Assembly (NCBI GenBank): GCA_007693955.1
Contig: RECR01000059.1
Span: 1 to 64,000 of the forward strand
Direction of reading: 5' to 3'
Length of the DNA stretch: 64,000 nucleotides
Source: Gloeocapsa sp. DLM2.Bin57
GTDB lineage: Bacteria > Cyanobacteriota > Cyanobacteriia > Cyanobacteriales > Gloeocapsaceae
Part shown: positions 54,185 through 63,183 of the stretch, in pieces
Numbering within the stretch: position 1 is the first letter of the stretch
Layout of the letters: each line of letters begins with the position of its first letter
Made by a program: the position numbers and the translations under genes
Notes under the pieces: model-generated
Database searches by the model: none
What the model was told of the DNA's origin: nothing
Seen by the model: only the letters and a program-made list of their open reading frames with translations

Positions 54185-56131
54185 TATAGTAGAGATGATA
54201 ACTATTATGACAATAGTCCCAACAAATAAGCTTCCATAGAGTATCCATTTGTTGCCTTTTTTCTTCTCTCTATTGTTTTCTGTAACTCTCCTTTCTTCTC
54301 TAACTCCCTTGTCTCCCTTGTCTCCCTTGTCTCCCTTGTCTTCCCTAATAGGTGGGGGTGGTGGAGTTTGACTGATTGGTTGTTGTTTAGATTTAGGTTT
54401 GAGTTTATTAGCTTTAATTCCTGGGGTGAGTTGATTAACCTTTTCTAATTGACTACAAACATTGTTAAGAAAGTCTGTTTGGGTTTCTGGGTTACTGGTA
54501 ACAGAGATAATTTGTGTTTGTGGATTTGCTTTTACCAAAACGCGATCGCCTCTATTATTAAATACTACTCCATCGCGCCAATAGAGGTTAGCTTCGATAT
54601 ATTTTTTCATCCTTACGGTTAAACGCGGGATAATTTGCGGAGAAAAGACGGGGTATTGATATTCTACTTTACTAGGGTTTTCCCAATCTCCTGTAGCTGG
54701 TTCTTGAGGGTTTAACAGATTAGGTATAATGATTGTATCGGGTGTTTCTGTACTAAAACCTAGTTCTAGATTCTCGATTATGTCTAGGAAAAAACGAGCT
54801 TGTTGTAGGTTGGGTAATTCTAATAATGTTTGAATGTGATTAGCATTAACGATACCAAGAGTTTCTTGTTGAAAGTCCATATCGTTAAATATCAACTCTA
54901 AATTATTAATAAACCATTGGGGTTTAATCAGATAATTTGGTCGATAGATAATTACCCCGATATCTGCTAAGAAATTAGCTAAGTCTTGTTGTTCTTTTTC
55001 TTCTAAAATAACTTCTTGTTTACAAAGTTGTTGATATTCTTCGTAACTAATAAAAGGTGTTTCTAAAGCTGCTATTTTTTCTTTCATAGCAATCCAATTG
55101 GGAGGAGTTTCGCTATTAAGATTAATTAAGGCTTCTACTTGTTGAGTAATTACTGTTTTTAAATATTCTATTCCCTGTTGCTTTTTACAGGATATCTCGT
55201 TGATTGTTTTTACTTCAGCGTAGTTTCTCGATATGGTAGTTTTATCTAAAATAGTTAAGCCTTGGTCAATTTTATTAATGACTAAAACTAGAGGTGCTTT
55301 TTTATTAATACTAGCAATACGTTTAAACCAGTAGTCTAGTTTAGCTGGATCTTCTCCACCTTCTGTTACTATTAAATAAAGAGAATTTTGCGAAAAAGCA
55401 CAATCATAAATAGGGTGCATATTTGCTGTTCCCCCAAAATCCCAGAGTTGAATATTGGCTTGATTTTGGTTATATTCTATGGGAAGATTTTGTTTATTTA
55501 AACCAACGGTTCTGATATGATAGGGATTAAATTTACCTTCTAGTAATTGTTGAACTACTGAACTTTTACCTACTCCTAGAGAACCAATAATAATTATTTT
55601 GCTTTCGTAGAGATAAGATGCTTCTGCTGATTGATATTCGAGATAGTATTTAATTATGCTGGCTGGTTGGTGGATTTTTTCGACAATTTCTTTGGGGATA
55701 GGTAGATGATTTTTACGTAAATCAAAGTTTCTCAGATTAGTCAGATTTTCAATTTCTGGTGGTAAACTAGTTAAACCGTTATCGTTAAGATAGAGTCCTT
55801 GTAGATTGGTTAGTTGTCCTATTTCTGGAGGGATGGTGGTGAGTTTATTGTTACCCGCGTAAATAATCTCTAGATTTTGTAGTTGAGCAATTTCTGGTGG
55901 TAGTTGTGCAATCTTGTTGTTACTAAGAGATAATCGCTTGAGGTTGGTTAATTTACCGATTTCTGGAGGTAGTTCGGTAAGTTTATTATCTTTGAGGTTA
56001 AGTTTAGCGATTTGAGTTAATTCCCCGATTTCTGGAGGAAGAGAGGTTAAACCTTCACCAGAGAGGGTAAAATCCATGGATCTGGTTTTTTTAGCTAGGG
56101 CGATCGCTTCTTTTACTTCTTCGTCAGTCAT
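54176..56131 (-). CDS. LRR-Roc-COR GTPase (Roco family)
   Basis: The 651 residues start with leucine-rich repeats (about 20-150, LPPEIGxLTNL units). A Ras-like Roc domain follows, with P-loop GSLGVGKSS near 180, WDFGG (G3) and NKID (G4), then a COR domain (350-580), a low-complexity stretch with KGD repeats and a C-terminal membrane helix (WILYGSLFVGTIVIIVIIS). Roco proteins are dimerisation-controlled GTPases related to human LRRK2; bacterial roles are poorly known. The membrane tail is unusual. ATG start. Confidence 0.85.
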   Translation of the reverse strand: MTDEEVKEAIALAKKTRSMDFTLSGEGLTSLPPEIGELTQIAKLNLKDNKLTELPPEIGKLTNLKRLSLSNNKIAQLPPEIAQLQNLEIIYAGNNKLTTIPPEIGQLTNLQGLYLNDNGLTSLPPEIENLTNLRNFDLRKNHLPIPKEIVEKIHQPASIIKYYLEYQSAEASYLYESKIIIIGSLGVGKSSVVQQLLEGKFNPYHIRTVGLNKQNLPIEYNQNQANIQLWDFGGTANMHPIYDCAFSQNSLYLIVTEGGEDPAKLDYWFKRIASINKKAPLVLVINKIDQGLTILDKTTISRNYAEVKTINEISCKKQQGIEYLKTVITQQVEALINLNSETPPNWIAMKEKIAALETPFISYEEYQQLCKQEVILEEKEQQDLANFLADIGVIIYRPNYLIKPQWFINNLELIFNDMDFQQETLGIVNANHIQTLLELPNLQQARFFLDIIENLELGFSTETPDTIIIPNLLNPQEPATGDWENPSKVEYQYPVFSPQIIPRLTVRMKKYIEANLYWRDGVVFNNRGDRVLVKANPQTQIISVTSNPETQTDFLNNVCSQLEKVNQLTPGIKANKLKPKSKQQPISQTPPPPPIREDKGDKGDKGDKGVREERRVTENNREKKKGNKWILYGSLFVGTIVIIVIISTILS

Positions 56132-56162
56132 AAATTTAACTCAGATACTCTATCCACTCATT

Positions 56163-56552
56163 TTAGAATAGATCCAAAGGAAAGTAACCATAAGTTCCCA
56201 TGATATCTAAATCTTCTCCTTGATAAGAGATTAACACTCCTCGATAGTCTCCGTCGTAATCGTCTAGATAAAAGTTCTGTTTTTTGGTGTTAAATTTGAG
56301 ATAAACCGGAGTAAGACTTTTCTTGTCTAAGCTTGGTAAGGGGAAATTATAGCCCAAAGCTTGTAGATAATTAGCTAAAGCGTCTAAACCCTGTTGAAGA
56401 TTATCAGCACAGATACCGAGATTTTGGTATTCTGATAACTTAGCTACTTGGAGAATTGCTTGTTGTAATTCTTGTTTAGCTTCGGGAGTCTCAACGGGTT
56501 TAATGTTTGTACAGCTATATTGTTTTAAAATTGCTACTGCTTGTTGAATCAT
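56163..56552 (-). CDS. DUF1824 family protein
   Basis: The 129-residue protein has the DUF1824 pattern (AVAILKQYSC at the start, LDALANYLQALGY, YLDDYDGDYRGVLISYQ). A structure is known for this cyanobacterial family but no function. It starts only 4 bases after the CPBP gene stop, so it is the last gene of the DUF3153-CPBP-DUF1824 operon. Confidence 0.75.
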   Translation of the reverse strand: MIQQAVAILKQYSCTNIKPVETPEAKQELQQAILQVAKLSEYQNLGICADNLQQGLDALANYLQALGYNFPLPSLDKKSLTPVYLKFNTKKQNFYLDDYDGDYRGVLISYQGEDLDIMGTYGYFPLDLF

Positions 56553-56556
56553 GTTA

Positions 56557-58014
56557 TTAACTTCCTAAGATATATAAACTTAACAAAGTCCCACTATTCC
56601 AAAGAGCGTGAAGTAAAATCGAAGAGAGTAGATTACGAGAACGTGTATAGACAAAACCTAGTACTATTCCTAATACAGTTAGGGGTAACACTTCTGATAA
56701 GCTTAAATGAACAGCAGCGAAGATAAAACCACTTAATAAGATAGCACTCCAACTGTTGAGATAGCGTGTCAAAGAAGTTAGTAAAAAACCCCTGAACATA
56801 ATTTCTTCAAAAATGGGAGCAGCGATCGCTGCTGTGCTAAAAAAGATTAATAAAGCGATGGTATTTTGGGATTCTAGTGCGAGTAAAATTAGAGGGTTAC
56901 TTCCTCCTTGTCCTTGCCATAATTGTTGATTAAGCAGAGATACTAATAAGACTAGGGGAAAAGCGGCGATATAACCTCCAATACCCCAAAGAATCCAATT
57001 ATCTTGTAAGGAGAAGTTAAACCAATTCTCAGGGAAGGGACGAAAAGGACGAATAGAAAGGTATAGTACTAGTAAACCTGCAAAAGCCATACTCAGGTAA
57101 GAAACCAACACATAAACTGCTTTTATTTCGACACTTGCATTAGTGGGGTTTAATCCTGTTAAACTAAATGCAAATGGTAGGATAAATTGACCAACGAAGA
57201 AAAAGCCAACGATTAAAACTTGCCAAATAGTTTCTCCTCCCCAGGGGACTGACCATCTGTAGCCTTGTTGTTGGCTAAGTAAAGCTTCTTTACCTTGTTG
57301 TAACCACTGAATCAGTAATAAAACCAATAACAGGATACCGCTAATTACTCCTAAAAACGGGGTTAAAGCGATTAAACCGAGTTTAATTAGGGCTATCTTG
57401 GCGGCTTCTTGTTCTGTCGCTGCTAAACTAGCTATAGCTGTTTCATTGCCTGTTTGTTGATAAAGTTTAGTCAGAGTTATATATTCAAACCAACCTGACA
57501 ACTCTGCTTGGACTTTTTGAGCGTCTGTATCCGTTGCTACATAATCGCTATTTTCTTGCCATAAATCAGTGAGAATTGTCGCTATTTCATTATTGCTTAA
57601 ACTTGACCAAGTGGCGATCGCTGTTTCTGTGTCTCCCTGATAAGCTTCGAGGATACCTAATTTTAATTTTAATTCTTGATCAAGACTATCTAACTGACTA
57701 AGAACTTGTTGTAATTGTACTTGATTTTGGTTATTTTCTTGTCCTTTAAGTATTTGAGAGTTTTGTTGAGTTTCTTCTAGTGCTTTTTGGTATTGTTGTT
57801 GTACTGTCCCATAGATATTATCTCCTAATAAAGAATCCCGAGTTTTAGCAATACTACTATCAGTTTGATAACTAGAAGCTTGTAAAATCAATTCACTTTG
57901 GTAAACTTGTAAACGATTTTGTACTTGAGGTTGATTTAGACTACTGAATAAAGCATCTATCAAATTGATTGCTACTAAAATAGTAATAACTATCAGAAAA
58001 ATACGTTTAATCAT
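56557..58014 (-). CDS. CPBP intramembrane metalloprotease-type protein
   Basis: The 485 residues have an N-terminal helix and a long extracytoplasmic helical region (30-200), then about eight membrane helices. The CPBP/Rce1 motifs are EEIMFRGFLL (Glu pair plus Arg), FAAVHLS and HALWNSG, with the three active-site residues. It may cleave membrane substrates or act as a chaperone in thylakoid membranes. The gene overlaps the upstream DUF3153 gene by 8 bases. ATG start. Confidence 0.85.
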   Translation of the reverse strand: MIKRIFLIVITILVAINLIDALFSSLNQPQVQNRLQVYQSELILQASSYQTDSSIAKTRDSLLGDNIYGTVQQQYQKALEETQQNSQILKGQENNQNQVQLQQVLSQLDSLDQELKLKLGILEAYQGDTETAIATWSSLSNNEIATILTDLWQENSDYVATDTDAQKVQAELSGWFEYITLTKLYQQTGNETAIASLAATEQEAAKIALIKLGLIALTPFLGVISGILLLVLLLIQWLQQGKEALLSQQQGYRWSVPWGGETIWQVLIVGFFFVGQFILPFAFSLTGLNPTNASVEIKAVYVLVSYLSMAFAGLLVLYLSIRPFRPFPENWFNFSLQDNWILWGIGGYIAAFPLVLLVSLLNQQLWQGQGGSNPLILLALESQNTIALLIFFSTAAIAAPIFEEIMFRGFLLTSLTRYLNSWSAILLSGFIFAAVHLSLSEVLPLTVLGIVLGFVYTRSRNLLSSILLHALWNSGTLLSLYILGS

Positions 58015-58735
58015 TTATTGCTACCCAGGGTAAACGTCTATATTTAAAATAAAAGCCTATTATCATTAATAAAATAATCAGTAAACTACCAATTCCTAAA
58101 ACACTTGGTATCCAGAAAACGACTTCTATTTCATTAATTTTACCTGGTTGTAGATGCCAAAGTAAGGTTTTTCCTTGGCTAATTTCTGGTTCAACATTGG
58201 TGATTTTGTTAATATTTTTAGCCCCAAAGGGAGTTTTTAGGCTAAAATTCAAATTAAGTAAAGTTTCTGGACTAACGATGAGATTACCTTCTTGAGAAAA
58301 TACTCCTAGAGAAGTTAAATCTACTAATAACTTTAATTTTTCTCTTTGCAGTAATAAGAAATTACTTTCTTCCAAAGAGATATCGGTATTCATTAGCAAT
58401 AAACTATCATAATCATTAGTAGCTAATTTAGGTGTGAAAAATTGGGAAAACTTACTAACTAAATCCTTACCATTATTAAAAGGTATGGTTATAACTATTT
58501 CTTGTGGAGATATTTTTTTAGTTTGACCATGTAGTTGTCTGACTTTATTATTAATACTACGTAGTAATTCTTCAGTTTCTCTCTGATTGATGGTAGTTAA
58601 TTGTTTACTCAGGGTAATATTTTGGACTATTTTACCCTGGTGTTGCGTCTTAAAATCAAGACTTAGGTCATATTCTACACAACCAGTTAGCAAAAATAAG
58701 CAAATTGCAGCTAAAATTAATCCTGCTTGTCTCAT
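58007..58735 (-). CDS. DUF3153 lipoprotein
   Basis: The 242 residues have a lipoprotein signal with lipobox LTGC (Cys19) and then a beta-rich domain (VEYDLSLDFKTQHQGK). A C-terminal membrane helix follows (LGIGSLLIILLMIIGFYF), with the basic tail in the cytosol. DUF3153 is common in cyanobacteria and has no known function. First gene of the operon with the CPBP protease. Confidence 0.75.
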   Translation of the reverse strand: MRQAGLILAAICLFLLTGCVEYDLSLDFKTQHQGKIVQNITLSKQLTTINQRETEELLRSINNKVRQLHGQTKKISPQEIVITIPFNNGKDLVSKFSQFFTPKLATNDYDSLLLMNTDISLEESNFLLLQREKLKLLVDLTSLGVFSQEGNLIVSPETLLNLNFSLKTPFGAKNINKITNVEPEISQGKTLLWHLQPGKINEIEVVFWIPSVLGIGSLLIILLMIIGFYFKYRRLPWVAIND

Positions 58736-58798
58736 TAGTAATTATACTCGCTAAAAATGGCAATTGCACAATATTCAGATCATACCATGGTATTAGCC

Positions 58799-59899
58799 CT
58801 AAAAATTCTTTACCCAAACTTTAGCGATATGATCCCAAGTTTCCTGACTAACATTATCTTGAAACTCTTGTCTGAGAGAAGCTAAAAGAGTGGGATTTTG
58901 GAGAAGTTCAACGATCGAATTAGCAATAGCTACTTGTGTTTCTTTACTTTTGGGGTTTCCAGGTACTTTTAGACAATAATTTTTTTCTTTAAATACTGCA
59001 TAATCAGTAGTCACAGGTACACAACCTACCATAGCAGATTCTCTAACAGAAACACAGTCAATCTCTTCGTAGGTACAAGCATAATAATGAATACTAGCAG
59101 AAGATTTAGCCAGAATCAACTCATCTTGTCCCACCTTACCATGTTCAAAGATACCAGGTTGCTGCAGCAATTTTAAGAGATTTTCCCGCCATAATCGTTG
59201 ATCCTCGCTTAATTCAGCCCTAACAAAACCATAGTAAATATGTAACTCAGCTTCAGGGATAGCTTGTTTAATAATCGACCAACCATAGGTTAACATAGAA
59301 TCTAAACCCCGATAATATCTAGAGGCGTAAATCAATTTATAGGGGTTTTTAGGCTGATTAGCGAGTTTACTAATATTAGCATCAACTCCATTAGTTACTA
59401 TAACAAATTTCTTATCATTAATAAAAGGCATTAAACCTCGTTGATATTGAGATTTAGCGAAAATCAAGTCAAACTTAGTTATTTTTTGGGGAGGAAAAGT
59501 AGTAGGATTACCTAAAACATCTTGCCATTCTAGACAAATTTTCTTAGCTTTAAAATTATTAGGTAATAAATAAGGATGTTGAAAGATAATTAAAATATTA
59601 AAATGATCATAGGGATTAAAATAACAATAATCCACATAATTAACGCCATCATAGCTACCGGCTTTCCCGTCACAAGTACTATAAACAGTGACTTGATAGC
59701 CCAATTTTGCCCATTCTTGAGATAATTTAATCACCGCGGTATAACTACCACTAGCCCCTGTTTTCAAGCTATCGGGTATAAGAGGTTCTTTTCTGCTACC
59801 CACATAGAATACTATCGAGTTTTCCGACCATTTTTTAGCTTTGAGTTTACGAATAAATTCTACAACTTGGGGAAAATAACGGTTTAAAAAGTTTCTCAT
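58799..59899 (-). CDS. GT4-type glycosyltransferase
   Basis: The 366 residues show a GT-B-type layout with a Gly-rich N-terminal loop (KTGASGSYTAVIKLSQEWAK), LIYASRYYRGLD in the second Rossmann fold, and the acid loop CVSVRESAMVGCVPVTTDY near 293. This fits GT1/GT4 enzymes of surface polysaccharide synthesis; sugar and acceptor unknown. No signal peptide; ATG start. It lies alone, downstream of the chelatase-like gene on the same strand. Confidence 0.8.
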   Translation of the reverse strand: MRNFLNRYFPQVVEFIRKLKAKKWSENSIVFYVGSRKEPLIPDSLKTGASGSYTAVIKLSQEWAKLGYQVTVYSTCDGKAGSYDGVNYVDYCYFNPYDHFNILIIFQHPYLLPNNFKAKKICLEWQDVLGNPTTFPPQKITKFDLIFAKSQYQRGLMPFINDKKFVIVTNGVDANISKLANQPKNPYKLIYASRYYRGLDSMLTYGWSIIKQAIPEAELHIYYGFVRAELSEDQRLWRENLLKLLQQPGIFEHGKVGQDELILAKSSASIHYYACTYEEIDCVSVRESAMVGCVPVTTDYAVFKEKNYCLKVPGNPKSKETQVAIANSIVELLQNPTLLASLRQEFQDNVSQETWDHIAKVWVKNF

Positions 59900-59940
59900 A
59901 AAGAGTAGTAGGGACGTACTGACGCCCCTCTAGTATAAAC

Positions 59941-61068
59941 TTAATGATGATGATGATGGTGAGTAGCTTTAACTTGAGTTAATTCAGGGTTGACTGTTAA
60001 AGAAGTCTCAGAGAGTAAAGCTTCGATTTGAGAATCAGCCCAAGCTGCAGCCATTTGAAGGAATTGGGGATGATCATTAACACAGGACATTTGGACAAAG
60101 GTTACATCAGCATAGCGGTGTTGCAAGTGATGGATAATATGTTCAACGTCTAACAGTGTTTCGTGATTTTCCGTAGCAAAACCGATAGGCATCATGATAA
60201 TCCCTTTTGCACCTAATTCTATCAGGTTTTTAGCGGCTAATTCGGCGTTAGGTTGAGTCCATTCAATTAAGGGGGTGTCATGATTTAGCCAACCAACGGA
60301 AATCAAAGGATATTTATAGATTAATTCTTCCCTAACTAATTCGTATAAAGCTTGACTTTCATCGATTCCGGAAGTAAAACCCTTAGCTTTATGGGGACAA
60401 CCGTGATTCATTAAGACTATACCAATCTGAGAGGGAAAATGACTGTTAGCTAATTCTGTGGAGATTTTCTCTTCTACGAGGTTAGCTAAAAGTTTGACAT
60501 AGTCTGTTTTGTTATAAAATGAGGGTAAATAGCGAATTCCCGTTAACCAATGGGAGTTACCTTCTTCTAGCTTAGTTAAGGCTTCGTTAACTTGTTCTAC
60601 CGCGATACCGCTAGTAAAGATAGAATCTACGACTAAGAGGGGGTAAATTAATAGTTTAGTGAATCCTTGGGCTTTGATGTCTGTAAGTACTTGTTCTGGT
60701 AAAAAAGGTGCACAGAAATTAAAGGCTTTAAACACTTGGACGCGATCGCCCCATTTGGCTTGTAAAGCATCTGCAATACCCTGTCTTTGGGCTTCAAAAA
60801 TTTTGTTATGGGGGGAGATAAAGTTACCATGTTGATGTCCCCACTCATGTAAGTCAAACATAGCTAAGAGTTTAGCTAAAGGAGGGTAAATCCAATGAGG
60901 GACCGGGGCAAATTTAGCCGTTAGTAGATTTAAAGCTTGTTCATTATAGTTAGCGAAGTCTTCGTATTTTTCTACTTCACCATATCCCATTAATAACACT
61001 GCGACGCGATCGCCTGATGAGGGATTAGTCTGAACTTCCAGGGTATCTTCTAAAGAGGATGCAACCAT
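59941..61068 (-). CDS. Ferrochelatase-family protein ending in six histidines
   Basis: The 375 residues follow the class II chelatase layout (VAVLLMGYGE, NHGCPHKAKGF with a His in place of the HemH SAHG, GFATENHETLLDVEHI). It is paralogous to hemH but lacks the Hlip helix. The C-terminus reads ATHHHHHH, encoded directly in genomic DNA. Whether it inserts iron, binds metal or does something else is unknown. ATG start. Confidence 0.8.
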   Translation of the reverse strand: MVASSLEDTLEVQTNPSSGDRVAVLLMGYGEVEKYEDFANYNEQALNLLTAKFAPVPHWIYPPLAKLLAMFDLHEWGHQHGNFISPHNKIFEAQRQGIADALQAKWGDRVQVFKAFNFCAPFLPEQVLTDIKAQGFTKLLIYPLLVVDSIFTSGIAVEQVNEALTKLEEGNSHWLTGIRYLPSFYNKTDYVKLLANLVEEKISTELANSHFPSQIGIVLMNHGCPHKAKGFTSGIDESQALYELVREELIYKYPLISVGWLNHDTPLIEWTQPNAELAAKNLIELGAKGIIMMPIGFATENHETLLDVEHIIHHLQHRYADVTFVQMSCVNDHPQFLQMAAAWADSQIEALLSETSLTVNPELTQVKATHHHHHH

Positions 61069-61290
61069 GATGACTCCTAGTTAACTAAGTTTTCTTTATC
61101 TTAGCATCCCCTAGGGGGGGATATCACAGAGGTAGGTTTTTTACCAAGAGCTTGTAGTAAGAATGAGACAAGGTGGACAAGGTGGGGATATTTTCAGTTT
61201 TTGCTTAACCAATTAACCAGTTTTCAGGATGATTAATTATTTTGACCAATCCGCTTAAAATTTTAGCCAGACTTAGGGATGATTTTTGAT

Positions 61291-61542
61291 CTACTCTTTA
61301 AGAACCTTGTTAATCAAGGAATAATAATTTTTTGCTCCTGCTTTACTTTTAAACCAATTAATGATTTCCACTTCGATTGCAGAGTTCTTCAGATTAAATG
61401 GATTTCTAATGAATTTAGTATTTGCTAAAAACTCTTCATCAAGTTCTGGTATATCAGAGTAATCAATGTCTTCATCTGGCATTTCAGCTAAAGCCTTGAG
61501 TCTTTCTTCATCAGACATATTTAAGAAATCTCTCTTATTCAT
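61291..61542 (-). CDS. BrnA-type antitoxin, orphan
   Basis: The 83 residues have DYSDIPELDEEFLANTKF, then IEVEIINWFKSKAG and a helix SLINKVLKE. This matches the BrnA antitoxin plan with its C-terminal ribbon-helix-helix-like motif. No brnT adjoins (a decayed one lies at 24 kb). ATG start; the frame is intact. Confidence 0.65.
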   Translation of the reverse strand: MNKRDFLNMSDEERLKALAEMPDEDIDYSDIPELDEEFLANTKFIRNPFNLKNSAIEVEIINWFKSKAGAKNYYSLINKVLKE

Positions 61543-61587
61543 ATACTTTTTTCTCTCTTTTATTTGCTCTTCTTGCGGAGATAATAG

Positions 61588-61634
61588 CTGTTAGGTGGAA
61601 CGGTTTTATTCCGAATGCGCGAATTAAGAATTCA
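61588..61634. repeat. Dispersed repeat with GGTGGAACGGTTTTA
   Basis: TTAGGTGGAACGGTTTTATTCCGAATGCGCG-type sequence: the first part matches 10672-10690 and the second matches the reverse complement at 53690. It lies at the 3' end of the TerD-like gene. Confidence 0.6.
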
Positions 61635-62187
61635 ATAATAATTGACCTCCAGGAATAGTATTGACAAAGGTTAGTAAATCCATGATCTGATTTTGATTAA
61701 TTAACTTAGCACTTATCATGCTACTATTATCTATTTTAGCAATTACGGCTATTTGTCCTACTTCTATAGAAGTTAAGGGTATCCCTATGGTGTTTCTTTT
61801 CTCCAAAAGTAGAGTAATTCCTGCATCATAATCATTGAAAAAATAGGTTTTTTTACTAACAAAATCAGGATAACTCACAGCACAGATATATATTTCTGTA
61901 AACTCTTCTAACTTACTGACTCCGAGGATTTCTTCGGGATAAGTACTCCTCATACCCCGATGACTATTGAGTTTAATATAGGGAAACTGTTTTAAACTAC
62001 CCTTTATCCCACCTAGGTAATCTTCAGGAAAGATACCACCTTCTCTACCGTCTTTCGTTTTATAAAAAGCCATTAAATCTAAATCGACTTTAGCTGTCCA
62101 AGTTAAGGTAACTAGGAAGCGATTAACAGTAATATAAACCTCATCACCTTTTTTCTTGAGGATTGTTTTTGCTTTGAGATCTACCAT
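61624..62187 (-). CDS. TerD-like stress protein (tentative)
   Basis: The 187-residue soluble protein has LTWTAKVDLDLMAFYKTKDG near residue 28-47, resembling the DLD calcium-binding segment of TerD-type tellurite/stress proteins, and SYPDFVSKKTYFF later. The identity is weak and no ter genes adjoin. ATG start; divergent from the aldo/keto reductase with a 36-base gap. Confidence 0.5.
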   Translation of the reverse strand: MVDLKAKTILKKKGDEVYITVNRFLVTLTWTAKVDLDLMAFYKTKDGREGGIFPEDYLGGIKGSLKQFPYIKLNSHRGMRSTYPEEILGVSKLEEFTEIYICAVSYPDFVSKKTYFFNDYDAGITLLLEKRNTIGIPLTSIEVGQIAVIAKIDNSSMISAKLINQNQIMDLLTFVNTIPGGQLLLNS

Positions 62188-62223
62188 GATTTAATTGTCT
62201 TAGGAGTATAACAAGCATTATAA

Positions 62224-63183
62224 ATGGAAAAGTTATCTTTACCGGTTATGGGTTGCGGTACATGGGCTTGGGGAAATCGTCTGTTATGGGGATATGACCC
62301 GAGTATGGATTTAGAATTACAAGAGGTGTTTAATCTCTGTGTACAGAATCAGGTTACTCTCTTTGATACGGGGGATTCCTATGGTACAGGAAAACTTCAG
62401 GGGAGAAGTGAGATATTGTTGGGGAAATTTGCTCAGCAATCTTCCGCTGATGTCTGTCTAGCCACTAAATTAGCGCCCTATCCTTGGCGATTAACCCGTC
62501 AATCGATGTTAAAGGCGGCTACAGCTTCAGCTAATCGCTTAGGAAGAAAGATTGATTTAGTACAAATGCACTGGTCAACCGCTAATTACGCCCCTTGGCA
62601 AGAGTGGAATTTACTAGATGGCTTAGCTGAGTTGTCAGAACAAGGTTTAGTTAGAGGGATTGGCTTATCTAATTATGGACCAAAAAGACTCAAAAAAGTT
62701 TATCAGAGATTCCAAGATAGGGGAATAGCGATCGCCACTTTACAGGTGCAGTATTCCTTACTTTCTACTTATCCTGTCACGGAATTAGGACTTAAGGAAG
62801 TTTGTGACGAACTAGGTATTCAACTCATCGCCTATAGTCCGTTAGCTTTAGGGTTACTTACGGGTAAATATAGCAGTAATAGTGAATTACCTTCAGGACT
62901 TAGGGGTTGGTTATTTAAACAGGTTTTACCAGGAATGACTCAATTAAGTGGTTGTTTAGAGGAAATAGCCCAAAATCGCCAGAAAACACCAGCCCAGATT
63001 GCCCTCAATTGGTGTATTGCTAAAGGAACTATCCCTATTCCTGGTGCTAAAAATAAAACCCAAGCCCAGGAAAATATTGGGGCGAGGGGGTGGTTATTAT
63101 CTCCTGCTGAAGTAGAGGAATTAGATCAAGCAGCGTTTAAGGTTAAAAAGAAAATGGTACAAAACATCTTCCAAACTAAGTAA
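62224..63183 (+). CDS. Aldo/keto reductase
   Basis: The 319-residue (alpha/beta)8 NADPH-dependent oxidoreductase has catalytic residues Asp and Tyr in LFDTGDSYG, Lys in ATKLAP, His in LVQMHWS, and the cofactor region IPIPGAKNKTQAQEN. GIGLSNYG is the usual substrate segment. Substrate unknown. ATG start. Its stop abuts the convergent ppc gene, which ends at 63184. Confidence 0.88.
   Translation: MEKLSLPVMGCGTWAWGNRLLWGYDPSMDLELQEVFNLCVQNQVTLFDTGDSYGTGKLQGRSEILLGKFAQQSSADVCLATKLAPYPWRLTRQSMLKAATASANRLGRKIDLVQMHWSTANYAPWQEWNLLDGLAELSEQGLVRGIGLSNYGPKRLKKVYQRFQDRGIAIATLQVQYSLLSTYPVTELGLKEVCDELGIQLIAYSPLALGLLTGKYSSNSELPSGLRGWLFKQVLPGMTQLSGCLEEIAQNRQKTPAQIALNWCIAKGTIPIPGAKNKTQAQENIGARGWLLSPAEVEELDQAAFKVKKKMVQNIFQTK

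Noticed and set aside
54304-54340. Short tandem repeats as CRISPR
   Set aside because: Nine-bp units without spacers inside a coding frame; no CRISPR array or cas gene is present in the window.
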